Shown here in pieces: positions 20,601-32,272 of a stretch of DNA of 64,000 nt. Source of the stretch: Dactylonectria macrodidyma (Eukaryota; Ascomycota; Sordariomycetes; Hypocreales; Nectriaceae); contig JAGMUV010000002.1 in NCBI GenBank assembly GCA_020744425.1, forward strand, positions 3,764,501-3,828,500. Direction: 5' to 3'. The notes beneath the pieces were generated by a model. The model was not told where the DNA came from. It saw nothing but the letters and a program-made list of their open reading frames with translations, and ran no database searches. The stretch's first letter is position 1; each line of letters starts with the position of its first letter. The translations under genes were made by a program, and so were the position numbers.

Positions 20601-22747
20601 TAGACGAGGCACACTGTGTCAGTCAATGGGGCCATGACTTCCGACCCGACTACAAAACCTTGGGTCAGGTTCGGTTGAGGTATCCGGAAGTACCAGTGAT
20701 GGCCCTCACAGCCACCGCGACGCAGAATGTGATCGTCGACATTAGGCATAATCTGGGCATGCCCAACTGCAAAACCTTTTCGCAGAGTTTCAACCGGCCG
20801 AACTTGTACTATGAGGTCCTTCCAAAAGGGTCAAACACCACCGCAACGGAAAGCATTGCCTCCCTCATCAGATCTAAATATTCTGGCTTGAGTGGCATTG
20901 TCTACACTATCTCAAGAAAGCAGGCCGAGGATGTCGCAGAGAAGCTTACAAATCATGGTATCACAGCGCGGCACTACCATGCAGGTATCGACCCCCAAGA
21001 GAAGGTCGAGGTGCAGACTTCCTGGCAAAAGGGAGACGTCAAAGTGGTAGTCGCCACCATTGCCTTCGGCATGGGAATTGACAAGCCTGATGTGAGATTC
21101 GTCGTGCATCACGGGCTTCCCAAGAGTTTGGAAGGATACTATCAGGAGACTGGTCGTGCAGGCAGAGACGGCAAGCCTTCCGACTGCATTCTTTTCTACG
21201 GGAAGGGGGACATAAGAGTCCTGAAGAAATTGATTGCAGACGGAGATGGCAACGCTGAGCAAAAGGAGCGACAGATGGTGATGCTGAATCGCGTGACAGC
21301 GTTCTGCGATAACAAGTCCGATTGCAGGCGGACTGAGGTCCTCCGATATTTTGGCGAGGACTTTACACCCGATGAGTGCCACAAATCGTGCGATAATTGC
21401 AAAGCTGGTTTAACATTCGAGCAACAAGATTTCTCGGAGTATGCCATCGCTGCAATCAGAGTGGTTCAACGACAGAAGCGGTTGACGCCGACGCAATGTG
21501 CTGAGATCTTGCTGGGCAAAAAGTACCCCCCGCAGGAACAACATTTATCAGACGAATTCTATGGCTCAGCTAAGGGATTGAAGAAACATGAGCTTGTGAG
21601 AGTGATCGACAAGCTATCGGCAGAGAAAGCGTTTGACGAAGAGAATGTCGTTGGAAATTATGGAGTGGCGATCCAGTATTTGCAGCTTGGACCTAGGGCC
21701 AGACAGTTTCTCATGGGACAGAGCCAACTGATGCTTACCATTCAAGTATCGGAAGCCAAGGCTTCCAAATCGACCAAGGCCAAGGCAAAGAAGACTGGGA
21801 AGAAGGCTAAGGACCAGGACACCCTCGCTGTCCCATCAACATACGTGTCGTCCCCTATCGACAGACGAAGGAAGAAATCGCGAGTGGTTGAAAGCGACGA
21901 TGAGGAGCATGCGATGGCGGCGACCGGTTATCAGAATGATGGGTTTGTCATGCCCGACGACGAGATGGATGATGACGAGGAAGACGCGTTCAACGAATTA
22001 CCGAAGCATCGACCAGCGAGGCCTCCGTCTAAGAGACTGGGACCTCCCATTTCCACTGATGCGCGGCTGCAAGAATTGCCTGAAATCCACCAGGACATTA
22101 TTCATGGCTTTGTTCAGGAGGCCAAGAAAATCGAGGAGTACATTCGCAACAGAAAGGAACTGAGGAAGCCCCTTTTCACAGAACGCGACTTTCAGGAAAT
22201 GGCAATCCATTGGACGGTTTCGCTGGACATGATGAAGCGCATCCCCGGCATTGATCCCGACAAGGTCAAGGAGCATGGTCCAAAGATTTTGCATATCTTG
22301 CGAAGGCACCACGGAATGTTCCAAGAGATTATGGTTGATAACCCCGACGGTGACGTTAGCCAGGAGGTTGTGGACTTGATCAGCTCAGAGGTTGAAGCGG
22401 ACGATGGCATGGACGACGATGATGAAGGGGAAGACTCGCACTACTTCAACGGCAACAATTCCGGAGCACCTTCGGCAAACGTTCAAGCATGGCACGACAA
22501 ACTCCAGGGCTTGAACAGTCAGCCGAACCAGAGCAAGCCCAAGTCCTCATACGGCGGCCGAGGCGGAGGCAAAAAGTTCTCGGCCAAGAAGTGGCCCCGA
22601 AGGTCGTCAGGCGGAGTGTCTAAACGCAAGGGCGCTGGTGGTAGCCGCAAGGCGAGCTCATCGAGCACCACGTCGAGGGCTGCCAGCGTGGGGGCAAGGA
22701 AGATTGTCCGAAAGGCCAGCGGCGGAATCGGACTGATGCCCCTGTGA
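17652..22747 (+). CDS. RecQ-family DNA helicase (Sgs1/BLM orthologue)
   Basis: Two exons, 17652-18072 and 18126-22747, give 1680 residues; the 53-nt intron has donor GTAAGT and acceptor TCTAG. The N-terminal 800 residues are low-complexity, acidic and Ser-rich, as in Sgs1/BLM, where they bind Top3-Rmi1. The helicase core starts near GFRHNQLEAI. It has Walker A MPTGGGKSL (about residue 855), DEAH with HCVSQWGHDFRPDY (about 967), motif III ALTATAT, and motif VI YYQETGRAGRDG. The RQC zinc ligands are FCDNKSDCRR and ECHKSCDNC (about 1200-1235). A winged helix follows, then the HRDC domain (about 1455-1540) and a basic Gly/Ser/Lys tail. It unwinds recombination intermediates and protects forks. 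The name varies by species (SGS1, QDE3-like, MUSN), so no symbol is given. Functionally it is a companion of Mph1 at the window's left edge. Confidence 0.95.
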
Positions 22748-23646
22748 GGCAGGATTCGCCCTGATGTGGGCATCGTGAGTGAAATATGGCATTGATAGAA
22801 CAGGGAAAAATGGATGACATTGATGAGGATGGCGTTTTGATGACATGACTGCAACTAAATACTCCCAAGCGCGGAAGATGTTATTTCGAGGAGTTTGGCC
22901 TGGCTTGCTTTCGTTTCTGCATGGGTGGCGATCAGGAGTGATTCTCTATTCGAATCGGCATTTACATACATCAACAAAACATCCAATATTTATATACACC
23001 TGTAGAGGCGGCAGATATTCCCACTTGACGGGGCATAGGTGCATGCATTATCACCATTCAGAGCACAATCGATGAGTCAACATGATATTGAAAGCCGCCA
23101 GCCATCCTGAACTGGACCGTTCACAAGATATTTTTTTTGAACCTGTTTACTCAAACACAGCAGTATTGGGGGTATAACGCTCCTAATTCAACAGCAACGA
23201 ACCCTGCAGCTATAGCTCAAACTGCCCCGTCCTTTTCTCCCTAATTACAACACGTAAGCTGCCCATTCGGGGGTCAGAACATGGATATATGAAGACAAGG
23301 AGTGATCCTCCACAAACATGTGAAAATATCCTCGTAAAGAAATAAGTCAAGTTCGGTTCAAGGTCACTCTCCGTAGCCGTTTCCCTTAACTCCGTTGGTC
23401 CGAAGCACTCTCCCTCGCCCGGTACGCCATGCTATGTAAGCAAAAATGGGATTCCCTTCGAAAATTGGCGCGCCTGGCTCCCGTTGCCTCGGGCCGAGAT
23501 AATTACATTCTGAACAGTTGATTAAGTCAAGTCGTCAGAGAACGTGTAACATTGATACAAGTTAAGCCGCTTTCTCATGGGGCGTAAGAGTAAGCGTGAA
23601 TGCAACAAAGGTGTTGCTGAAAGGTGAGACACATTGAGAAGTCTCA
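22748..23646. other. Intergenic, convergent: RecQ and KAR9 3' flanks
   Basis: About 0.9 kb with A/T-rich patches (for example 22960-23000 and a T run at 23131-23138). No gene seen. Confidence 0.6.
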
Positions 23647-26600
23647 TCAATGTCGCCATCGGGGTTTCAGATCCTTACTATCAGGGCTCGATTTGTTCAT
23701 AGCCATTCGAGCACCTGCAATAGCCTGGGGACTAGCACGACCTGTCTCGCCCTTCGGCTGGGGGAGAAGACTGCTCCTCCTCGAGCTGGAGGCCAGGGAA
23801 CTAGCTGGCCTGCTAGGCCGCGTCTCAGTTCTGGAGGGCACCGACCTTGCTGCCTGGAGCGAAGACCTTCGACCGGAGGAGAGTGCGTTTACAGCAGTCT
23901 GGGATGCCAGTCGCGGCTTGGCCAAGGTCTGTTGGGCATATGGACCAGGGGATGCAAGGCGCTCGCGGAACGAAAGCCGGGAATGCCCGGTCCTAGTGGG
24001 CGTGTCCTCAGCTCGTGGAGAAGAAACTCGTGGTGATTCTGAAGAAGCGCGGGCCATGGGGCTACGCAGGGTAGGAAGTTTCGAGGCGGAACCCGGTGTG
24101 ACCGAACTAGCAGATCTTGCGGTCGCTGGGCTCTTCTTGGCATACGGGCTCGGCGTTGTGAGGCTCAGAGGTTTGAAGTTATGACCAGTGTCCACGTCAC
24201 TGGTGTTGGCCGAGCCGTTCCATCGAGGGCGATTGGTCGGGGCTGGGCCAGGCCGCTTACTCGCGGGGGCGTTATGAGATGACGACGAGCTGGCGACTGT
24301 AGAAAGTCGAGAAAAGCCAGGTTTTCTGCCGAGATGTGCGGTGGGAGCGGGGAGTGATGAGTGGCGTCGGTTTGTAGGGATAGGACGAGCCTTGGAGCCA
24401 TTCGCTGACCTAAGCTTGGGAGGATTCGAGGTCGGAGTGCGCGGGTTGAGTCCAAGAGTCGACATGATGACCGAAGATGGCGGTGAGCTTCCTGGAGTCT
24501 CGCGTCCGCTTCCCAAGGTGGATCTATCGTTGGAAAGCATGCTAGAGATGGAGTCGCGAAGCTGTTGACCCTTGTCGGCCTGGATCTCGTCGACCATGGC
24601 TTCGGCTTCTCTCATCTGGAGCTTGAGAGAATCCCATCGCGCTTGCATGTCGGCGTGTAGTCGCAAGATTTCCCCATTCACTGTCAGCCGATCACTAACG
24701 CCTTTGTCGATGATGGCCAGAATCCGCTCAATGGCTGGACCATAGTGAGTTTTCTTTGCCTCGTAGCTCTCCAACTTCTTCAACATGGCGGGCTGGTTTG
24801 TCAAATGCAACCCAGACTCGACAGCTTCCTTGAGCTTGTGTAGAGATCGCTCAACGAATTCATGCATCTTTTGAGCTTGACGTCCAGCACCGCGGAAAAC
24901 AATGACCCATCGATCCTCACCTAGCTCCTTGCGCAGGGACTCGGCGTCCTTCTCCAACTTCTTGTAGCTGCTGTCGAGACTATCGTGCCGCATCATAAGC
25001 TCCTCACAGGCCGTGGGAAAGGATTGATCCGCTCTGTTCTCAAAGACGGACAGGCGCATAGGCAAGAAGTCGAGCGACGCCCTGAGAGGCTGCATGCGTG
25101 CGAAGAGGGCGAGGAGGCTAGAATCGTCTTGTGACAGAGTCGGCGTTCCGGGAGAGCTGGGGCTCATGGGGAAGGCTGGTGGCATGCTAAAGCGATTGCC
25201 TGCCTGGAGGCGGGAGGCATGGGCAGGCGTCTCCTCAACGATGGTTTCCAGATCGCCGATATCGACACCATCGCCGTTGGCAGCAGCCATGAGGCTCTTG
25301 TGACGGCGCTCCTCCATCTCGAAGACTAACCTGCTCAGTTCGTCCATCTCGCCCTGTATGTCACCGAGAACGCTGTTCCAAAGCTCCTCCCACTCCATGG
25401 CGATCTCGACCTGGCCCCTGACGATGTGGAGGGTTAGTCGAATCTTGTCCCACTCTTTGATAACAGATTCCATCTGAGCAACAGCTTGGTTCAAATCGGC
25501 GAGGGGAACATTGACAATATCTTGTCGGTTCTGAAGCTGCTCGATGGCGCCGACGTAGGCGTTGACCAGGTCTTCGAAGCGGGTAATGGCATTTTCCACC
25601 TCAGCCAATCCCTCTCGGCCTCCAGCAGCAGCCCATTCAACATCGTCTTCACTGTCGAGTCCATCGACCACCTCGGAAGCTTTGTATATCCAGCTCCTGA
25701 TCTGATCGGCAGCGTTGATGAGGGCTTTGGCCGCTATTTGAGCAGTGGGAATGGCTGAGACTTGGCTCGATAACGAGTCGGCATCGGGCAGCTGGAGCGA
25801 GGTGAGTTGAGCTAGCTGATTCGCAAACGACACGCGTGACAATGTGTATATGGATCCCGGGCGGTTGTGACCAGGTGTGAAGTATGAGTTGAGACTTGGG
25901 GTGTAGTCGGTCGGGGGCGTAGTTGGGGCAGGAGTGGCCGTAGGAGTGTCCTTAGGAGTGTCCTTAGGAGGAGGCGGCGGCGGGAGGTCTGCATCGTCGG
26001 GAGTAGGGGGGGCGGTAGATCGGTCGATGTGCTCGCGACGGGTTTCGAGGGTGACCTTGGTCCCATTGCCGTTGGTGTGGTCGGGCAGACGGTACTTGAA
26101 CGTGTCCATGTCCAAGGGCTCAGGGGTATTGATCTCGGGCAGGAGACTGGCGGTGGGCGGATCGTCGTCGGTGTCGGGCGGCGAGGAGAGGTCGAGCTCG
26201 GCGGCGGCCTTGGGGGGCGACAGGTTGACGCCCTTCCAGGGGCGACCGCGCCTGGCGATGACAGACCTGAGGGATCCCGCCTGATGCTGTTCGTCGAGTT
26301 GGCGGAGCTGGGATTCGTCGAGTCGACCGATGTGGTCGTACTGCGGTGTTGATGAAGGCGAAGTAGCCTTTGGGGCACCAAAACCGAGAGCTTTGAGGCG
26401 AGCAGCTAAGCCAGGAGAGGGCTTCCGGACGGCGGAGGAAGGTATGGGTGAAGAGGATTGAGAGGCGTTGGCGATGGAGGTGGTAGACGTAGTAGCAACG
26501 GAAGTGGTATTATCAGTAGAGGGAGTAGTCGTTAAATTCGTCGTGGAAGTTGTAGCGGCTGTAGCGGAGGGGAGGTTTGAGTTTGCGTTCAGGGCGTGGG

Positions 26601-26925
26601 TGGAGGAGGGATCAGTCGAGCCGGGGTTGAAGGGCAGGTGAGATAGTTGGGTGGGAGCGGGAGCGTCTGCGAATTTCAGAAGGCGGGCAACAGGCGCATC
26701 ATGGTCCTGGTCGCGCGGGTGGAGGCCGTGGCTCAGGCCCACGTCAACGCCGACATCAGCAGCAGCAGCAGTAGCTCCAGGGGCAACTCCAGCGTCGGTG
26801 CTGGCGCAGGGCGTCTTGGGAAGGGCCGGATCGTCCGAGTTGATGGCTGGGTTGGATGGCTTGGAGTCGAGAGCCGCGACAGGATCGACGGCAATGGTCG
26901 TCGTGGTTGGATGACCGGTACTCAT
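23647..26925 (-). CDS. kar9: KAR9-like spindle-positioning (karyogamy) protein
   Basis: A single exon of 1092 residues. Residues 1-360 are Ala/Thr/Ser/Pro-rich and probably disordered. The middle (about 365-870) is a helical Kar9 domain with blocks such as AAKALINAADQIRSWIYKASEVV, VESGLHLTNQPAMLKKLESYE and ILAIIDKGVSDRL. The last 220 residues are basic and Ser/Pro-rich with many (S/T)P sites. Yeast Kar9 links EB1 (Bim1) on microtubule plus ends to myosin V and orients the spindle. A candidate EB1-binding SxIP motif (SPIP at 159-162, with basic residues soon after) lies near the N-terminus, whereas in yeast the EB1-binding part is C-terminal; this placement is worth checking. Start is the first Met in the frame, followed by TAA at the gene end near 23647. 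Confidence 0.88.
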   Translation of the reverse strand: MSTGHPTTTTIAVDPVAALDSKPSNPAINSDDPALPKTPCASTDAGVAPGATAAAADVGVDVGLSHGLHPRDQDHDAPVARLLKFADAPAPTQLSHLPFNPGSTDPSSTHALNANSNLPSATAATTSTTNLTTTPSTDNTTSVATTSTTSIANASQSSSPIPSSAVRKPSPGLAARLKALGFGAPKATSPSSTPQYDHIGRLDESQLRQLDEQHQAGSLRSVIARRGRPWKGVNLSPPKAAAELDLSSPPDTDDDPPTASLLPEINTPEPLDMDTFKYRLPDHTNGNGTKVTLETRREHIDRSTAPPTPDDADLPPPPPPKDTPKDTPTATPAPTTPPTDYTPSLNSYFTPGHNRPGSIYTLSRVSFANQLAQLTSLQLPDADSLSSQVSAIPTAQIAAKALINAADQIRSWIYKASEVVDGLDSEDDVEWAAAGGREGLAEVENAITRFEDLVNAYVGAIEQLQNRQDIVNVPLADLNQAVAQMESVIKEWDKIRLTLHIVRGQVEIAMEWEELWNSVLGDIQGEMDELSRLVFEMEERRHKSLMAAANGDGVDIGDLETIVEETPAHASRLQAGNRFSMPPAFPMSPSSPGTPTLSQDDSSLLALFARMQPLRASLDFLPMRLSVFENRADQSFPTACEELMMRHDSLDSSYKKLEKDAESLRKELGEDRWVIVFRGAGRQAQKMHEFVERSLHKLKEAVESGLHLTNQPAMLKKLESYEAKKTHYGPAIERILAIIDKGVSDRLTVNGEILRLHADMQARWDSLKLQMREAEAMVDEIQADKGQQLRDSISSMLSNDRSTLGSGRETPGSSPPSSVIMSTLGLNPRTPTSNPPKLRSANGSKARPIPTNRRHSSLPAPTAHLGRKPGFSRLSTVASSSSSHNAPASKRPGPAPTNRPRWNGSANTSDVDTGHNFKPLSLTTPSPYAKKSPATARSASSVTPGSASKLPTLRSPMARASSESPRVSSPRAEDTPTRTGHSRLSFRERLASPGPYAQQTLAKPRLASQTAVNALSSGRRSSLQAARSVPSRTETRPSRPASSLASSSRRSSLLPQPKGETGRASPQAIAGARMAMNKSSPDSKDLKPRWRH

Positions 26926-29900
26926 TTAATCGCGAGGGTCGGCCCCCTTAGAAGCAGAGGGAGGGGAGAGCGCCAGACCAAGATTTTTTTAAATTGGGTT
27001 TCACTCTCTGTTCTCTCTCTTGAGGTCCAGGCGAGTGGACAGGCGGCGAGTAAAGATGGGCGAGGAGACGAGAGCAGCTTGACAAGCGACTCGACAAGCG
27101 ACTCGATAGGTGGGCAAACCTTCGCGTCAAGGGCAATGTAGAGTGGAAGGAATAGTTGGATGGGAGCGAAAGGGAGGCCGTGGCAAGGGTTTCCGGTTGC
27201 GGGGCGATTCCCGGGTTTGGTCCAGGCCGCAGTCGTGTTCTTACTTCGTACTGACGGATGCGCTTTCTGTGTCTGTGACTTCTTCTCGCGGGCCAAATGG
27301 CTTCTTCTTCTACTTGCGTCGTCGTAACTGTTTCTGGTCAGGGCGGGAGTGCATATAACCCAAGAACGAAATAAAGCCAAGGAAGGGTAGAGCAGAAGCA
27401 GAGCTGGAGTGGCTCGAAAAAGTGCCGGGGCAAGCAGCAGGCAAGCAAGCAAGACCAAGTAAGAGCGCGAGCAAGGAACAGACAGGCTGGCTGGACAGGC
27501 TTGCAGGTGACAAGACCAGGATGTTTGGTTGGGATGGAATGGGATGGGGATGTGGGATGGGAGACCCAAGAGATAGAGACGTAGACGGACGAGAAGGAAT
27601 GGCCTGAGCAAAGTGGCTGACAGCAAGGGGTGGAGAACTGGGAGATGGCCTGAGGTCCACTAAGTCCACTGAGTCCACTGAGTCCACTGAGTCCACTGAG
27701 TCCACTGAGTCCACTGAGTCCACTGAGTCCACTGAGTCCACTGGTGAGCGTGAAATACAGCAGTGGTTCTCGCTGCGATTGGAGAAGCGGGAGGCCGCCG
27801 TTGGAAAGCAAAGCAGGCACCTGCAGGAGGATCGGCTGCTAGGAGGCGTGCAATGATGCGCTGTACAGTGGGCGGCGTCGGGTAGACTAATTGTCTAGGT
27901 ACCTAGTGCAGGGCTAAGGTGGGCTACCCGTCCAGGTACGGCAGCCTGGTAATTAGGCGGCAGTAGCAGGTAGTCGGCAGTAGCTAGGCCTGAGTACGCG
28001 AGTAGTATGATATCTACGGCTGTAGAAAAGATAGGCGGCAGTCAATGTACCCGAGCGTCGAAGAATAGATCGGAACTTGATGGGTGAGTGTTGTCGTCGG
28101 CACACGAAATCGGTCTAGCAGGTGAAAGCTGGTAGGTGAACGAATGCCGCGGCCTCATCTGATGGTCACGGGTGCGTCCGTTAATTTCTAGTTCGTTGGT
28201 GCGTAGAAAAAGAAAAGGAAGCCAAGGCGAGCGAGGGGTGTGGGCGGGGTAAAAAAATGTCAATCGGAGTGATGTACTATCAAGTAGCGGGACATTCAAT
28301 GATGAGCGGAGCAGAAGAACGAAGAAGAAAAGAGGATGAAGATGGAGGAAGAGAAGATAAAAACGAGATGGAGATAGGCGGGAGGGATGGGGAAGGAAAA
28401 TGAGAAGAGCCAGGTCAAGGTAGGTAGATTGGGGAGACTTTGGCGTTGGCTGGATACGTCGAATATGGTGCGAAGTAATGTCGAGTAATTATTAGGTGAA
28501 CAACGGGGCCGCAATGAAAGAGGACGCCGACGCTCTTGAAACACGACAGGCCAGACGAGGCCTTTGGGCTACGGAATCACGGACAACAAGCTGATTCAGG
28601 CAGCTTGATGGTGCCCGAGACAGACAGATAATCTCGAAATAATGAAGAAAGGGACCATTAGGATCAAACGGGGGCCATCATTATCTGCGCGTCTTGTGTC
28701 GCATCTACTCTTAATTAGCTGGTGGTTGTTGTGGAGAAGTGTGATGATGGAGAACAAGAAGTTGATGCGAGGCGTTTCGCCGTGGTCCGTCAATGCGTTG
28801 TAGGACGAGGCAGTTGGCGACATCCATGATAAGAGAAAGCAACTGGTGATCATGCCAAAGAGGCGAATTGAATTCACGAGCAAGTTGCTACGCAATAGTC
28901 TAATGGATCATTGATGAATCCATCGCCACCATTCGCAACTCTCGGCTCCCGTTGGTCCTCGGCTCGTTTTGAGATTGACGGATTGACAGCCCGAGAATGG
29001 GATTAATTGGATAGCTTCACCACCACGTACTTCTCCCCTGCCAGGCTCGTCAAAGGAAGTACCTGCCCCTGGACGCCCGCCAAGCCAGTTTCAATCTACA
29101 TCAGTGATTGTCATCCGCCGCTGCGACTAGTTTGTCTTGTCCGGGCAACAAGGCCTTCGGTTACTCTTGATGGCGTCCCGTCGTCGAACTCTCTCCTCGC
29201 CACGTGACGTAGAGGTAATAGTAGGATCACCATACTGCCTCTTTAAGTTTCATGTCACGCCCATTTGTCGGTCGCTAGATGATCAGTCGCGTCTCGGAAA
29301 ATATCAGCAAACATGTGCTGCGGATAATAAAAACGCGTGTGTTAGTTGGGAACTTGGAACACTTGCCCAAACAACTGCACATGCACATGGCCAGGGAATG
29401 TCCCGGCATCGACTCGGAAGCGAATGTAGGCAGAGGAAAAGTTGGACATGGGATATTGCTGGAGAGATTGCGGCTAGCAAGGCCTTAGCCGTCCCGGGAG
29501 GTCCCGTCTACCTACGCACGCACATGTTGCGTCGACTTGGGCCTAGTATGCGGTACTTCGTATGTATGTAATTGCTCGCAATGACACCCTGGATCACGAC
29601 TAGGGGCCCTCGCATCGCCGGAGCTCGAAGTGCTTTCGAGAATCTTTTTTGGACGGGGGATGAGAACTGTGCCGTTTGGATGAGAGCGACATCACACTGC
29701 CCAGTTGCCAGTTACTCACTGCCAGAGGCCAGGGAGGCCGGATGGACAATCATATTTTTTCTTCATCAATCACCAACGACCCTGCCCCAGTCTGGCGGGG
29801 TCGTTTCTGGAACTATTTGGGAGATCCAGAGACGTCATGGGACCAGTGGGCAGAGGCAAAACTGTTTGGCAGGCCTCAATTAGACAGTGGTCGAGTGGAT

Positions 29901-32272
29901 GCTGCTGCGATATGCAGAGCACAGTAAACGGGCCTGGATGTACTTATTGCCTCTGTGACTGTGCATGCATAGATACCCAGGGGCAGGCATGACGAGCATC
30001 TCTATGTAAGTACACTGTAGTCGAAGAACGATTGACGTCGGAAAAGAGTGCACCAAGAACAGACAAACGCATCGATCACCTGCAACCCCCGAATATCATT
30101 CTAATTAGTAGCCATGTTGGCTAGGGGACATACCTGACCCGTGTTATACCTCGAGAATGCAGCATGGATTGTTCGGATGGCAGGTTGCTAATCGACGAAT
30201 GAGCTTACTAGGAATACAGGATGCGGATCACAAAGTCCATTGCTACCTCTGATTATGCATATGCAATGTAGGTACAGTACCGCGGAGCCATGTGTTAGTG
30301 TGCCGATAATGTCCTGCCACATCCATCAGATAGCGTGTCACCAAATCCTGGTAACAATGGATTGATTGCTTCCCGCCAAACCCCTGGGCCGTGGCTTGCT
30401 GCAGCGCTATGTGCCTCCCGAACCACCGTTTGCGTCCCTGGTGCCCAGCCAACGACTTAATGAGGAATTCTAGCTCGGATCGGGGGAGTAAGTACTGTAT
30501 ACCTACTTCGTAGGTAATTGCTACGTTGTACCCAGCTGATGGGAGACGCGGATGACCGATTGACTGACGGACGACGTCGTCTGGTTACCTTATTTTAGCG
30601 TACAAAACTGGAACTGGAACCATCAGCACGGTTATGCCGAATGGTAGCGGGGCAAGGATGTCGGCCAGGGCAATCGGGTCAATCTGGCTCGATCGGTGAG
30701 GGGGGAAGCAACTTGCACCTGGATTTCAAACACCAAATTATTGGCCACGATGGTCGGCGCTGATAGCAGTCCATGGCAACGAGTGAGACCCGGCTGACCA
30801 CGGCCTTAGCCTTATAGCCGCGCCATGTGAATCATGAGCCACCTGTGAGGGGGTTCATCTGAGGGGCGTAGGCAGCGGGGAGAGGTGAAGCCGGATGGGA
30901 ATTCCAATCAATCTGGAGGAGATTAGAGAGCAACCCGTGCGTAGTAATTAGGCGTGGGAAACGCCGAGGCCAGATACAGAGTAGGTTGCCCGGGATATGA
31001 CACGGACGAAACCACAAGGCGGGCCTCGATCTTTGTCACGAACGCCATCGCCATGATGGTAATGATGACAGTGACGAGTAAAAATAAATAGGTGTCTATT
31101 GTCCATCCCAGATTGGATCCAAGCTGTCGGATTGCTGTCATTCTCACCCCCCTCTATTCTATCTTTGTTCTTGGGCTTAGGTGATAAATTACTGTCAATC
31201 GGTCAGATTGAAACTAGAAGCCTTCTCCCGGCCGTCAGCTCCGCACGCGAGTTGCTTGGCCGTTTTGCTTCATCGCTGTTTCTTGTTATGTTTTATTAGT
31301 GAGCAGGCAGACAAGCAAGCAAAGCAAAGCAAAGCACATCAACAACCATCACACCTCCTCTCGACGCCCCTTTCTTCCCTTTTACTTCTCATTCTCTACA
31401 TTTCTGCGTTGTTTATATGATACTTCTCTTCTTTTTCTTCTTTTTTTTTCTTTTTTTTTGTTCCCGTCCACGTCAGCATCGACACAACACAATACCAATA
31501 TCGTTCTTGGACGACATCGCGCAGTACTCATCCTGACGCCAGATCGATCTCTCTCTCCTTTCCCACACGACATCCAAGCCATCCCACTGCACTAACATCA
31601 CGTTAATCACCTTGGCTTTTTGGGTACCCTACCTACTTCGTACCTAATTATCGTGCCTGGTCTCACACGTTTGACTCCTGCCCTAATAACCCCCCGCTGC
31701 CGGCACCAAAAGAAGGACGCGCCGACGCAATTTCCCTTACAGAGAGCCCTTGTCAACCTGGCCCACCAACCAATCCGCTACGAGGTACCTCCGCTACCTC
31801 CGCTGATCCACCAATCCGCCTGCTAATAATCCGCCCAAACTAAACCCGCCAACCCGCCAACCAGCCTAAAGCGAACCGTCGCCCCATCGCCAAAACCCCT
31901 GGAATTAATCCCGACAACCCCTTCGATCGCGTTCTCTCGCCTCTCGCCTCGCATACCGTTCCCTGGATTGAACTTCCGTTCGCCGCTGTCACTTTCTGCC
32001 CGCCTCTCGCTGCCGCTCATTATTATCGCAATCGCAATCGTTGTCGCTTCTGCTGCTGCTGCGCGGCTGGATCGTCACTCCAAGCTCGCTTGATCGTCAG
32101 TCTGTTCTGGCGTGTAAGTGCTGTGTTCCACACTCATCGACGACACCTCGCCACACACCCTCCGCCCGACGATCCGTACCCTCGTGCACTGCATTACTCC
32201 ATCGAGGGGTTCACAAATCAAATCACAAGCCAGACTGACAACTCGGATATACCCTTTCACGAGACCCAAGAC
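26926..32272. other. 5.3-kb gene-poor region between divergent KAR9 and the gene at 32273
   Basis: No gene could be supported on either strand. The part next to KAR9 (to about 27140) and 28300-28430 are C/T-rich on the minus strand; 31320-32010 is C/T-rich on the plus strand, with a T-run tract at 31440-31460 and a CAAG/CAAAG repeat near 31312-31336. These look like long leaders or promoters of the two flanking genes. A GTAAGT near 32116 could be the donor of a 5' UTR intron for the plus-strand gene. A CTAGGTACCTAG palindrome lies near 27894-27905. Open frames at 29007-29992 show no domain. Confidence 0.5.
27655..27744. repeat. 9-bp minisatellite, 10 units of GTCCACTGA
   Basis: Ten head-to-tail 9-bp units: first gtccactaa, eight identical gtccactga, last gtccactgg. 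The eight central copies are perfect, suggesting recent slippage expansion. It lies about 730 bp upstream of the KAR9 start codon. Minus-strand frames through it read Ser-Val-Asp or Ser-Gly-Leu repeats, but neither frame looks like a real protein. Confidence 0.95.

Noticed and set aside
23624..24184. 186-codon plus-strand frame
   Set aside because: Antisense to the end of KAR9 and compositionally biased.
27655..27744. CRISPR-like array
   Set aside because: Units are 9 bp with no spacers, in a eukaryotic chromosome; a minisatellite.
27310..27820. Minus-strand frames with Ser-Val-Asp or Ser-Gly-Leu repeats
   Set aside because: They come from the 9-bp minisatellite; the remainder is low complexity and has no gene-like features.
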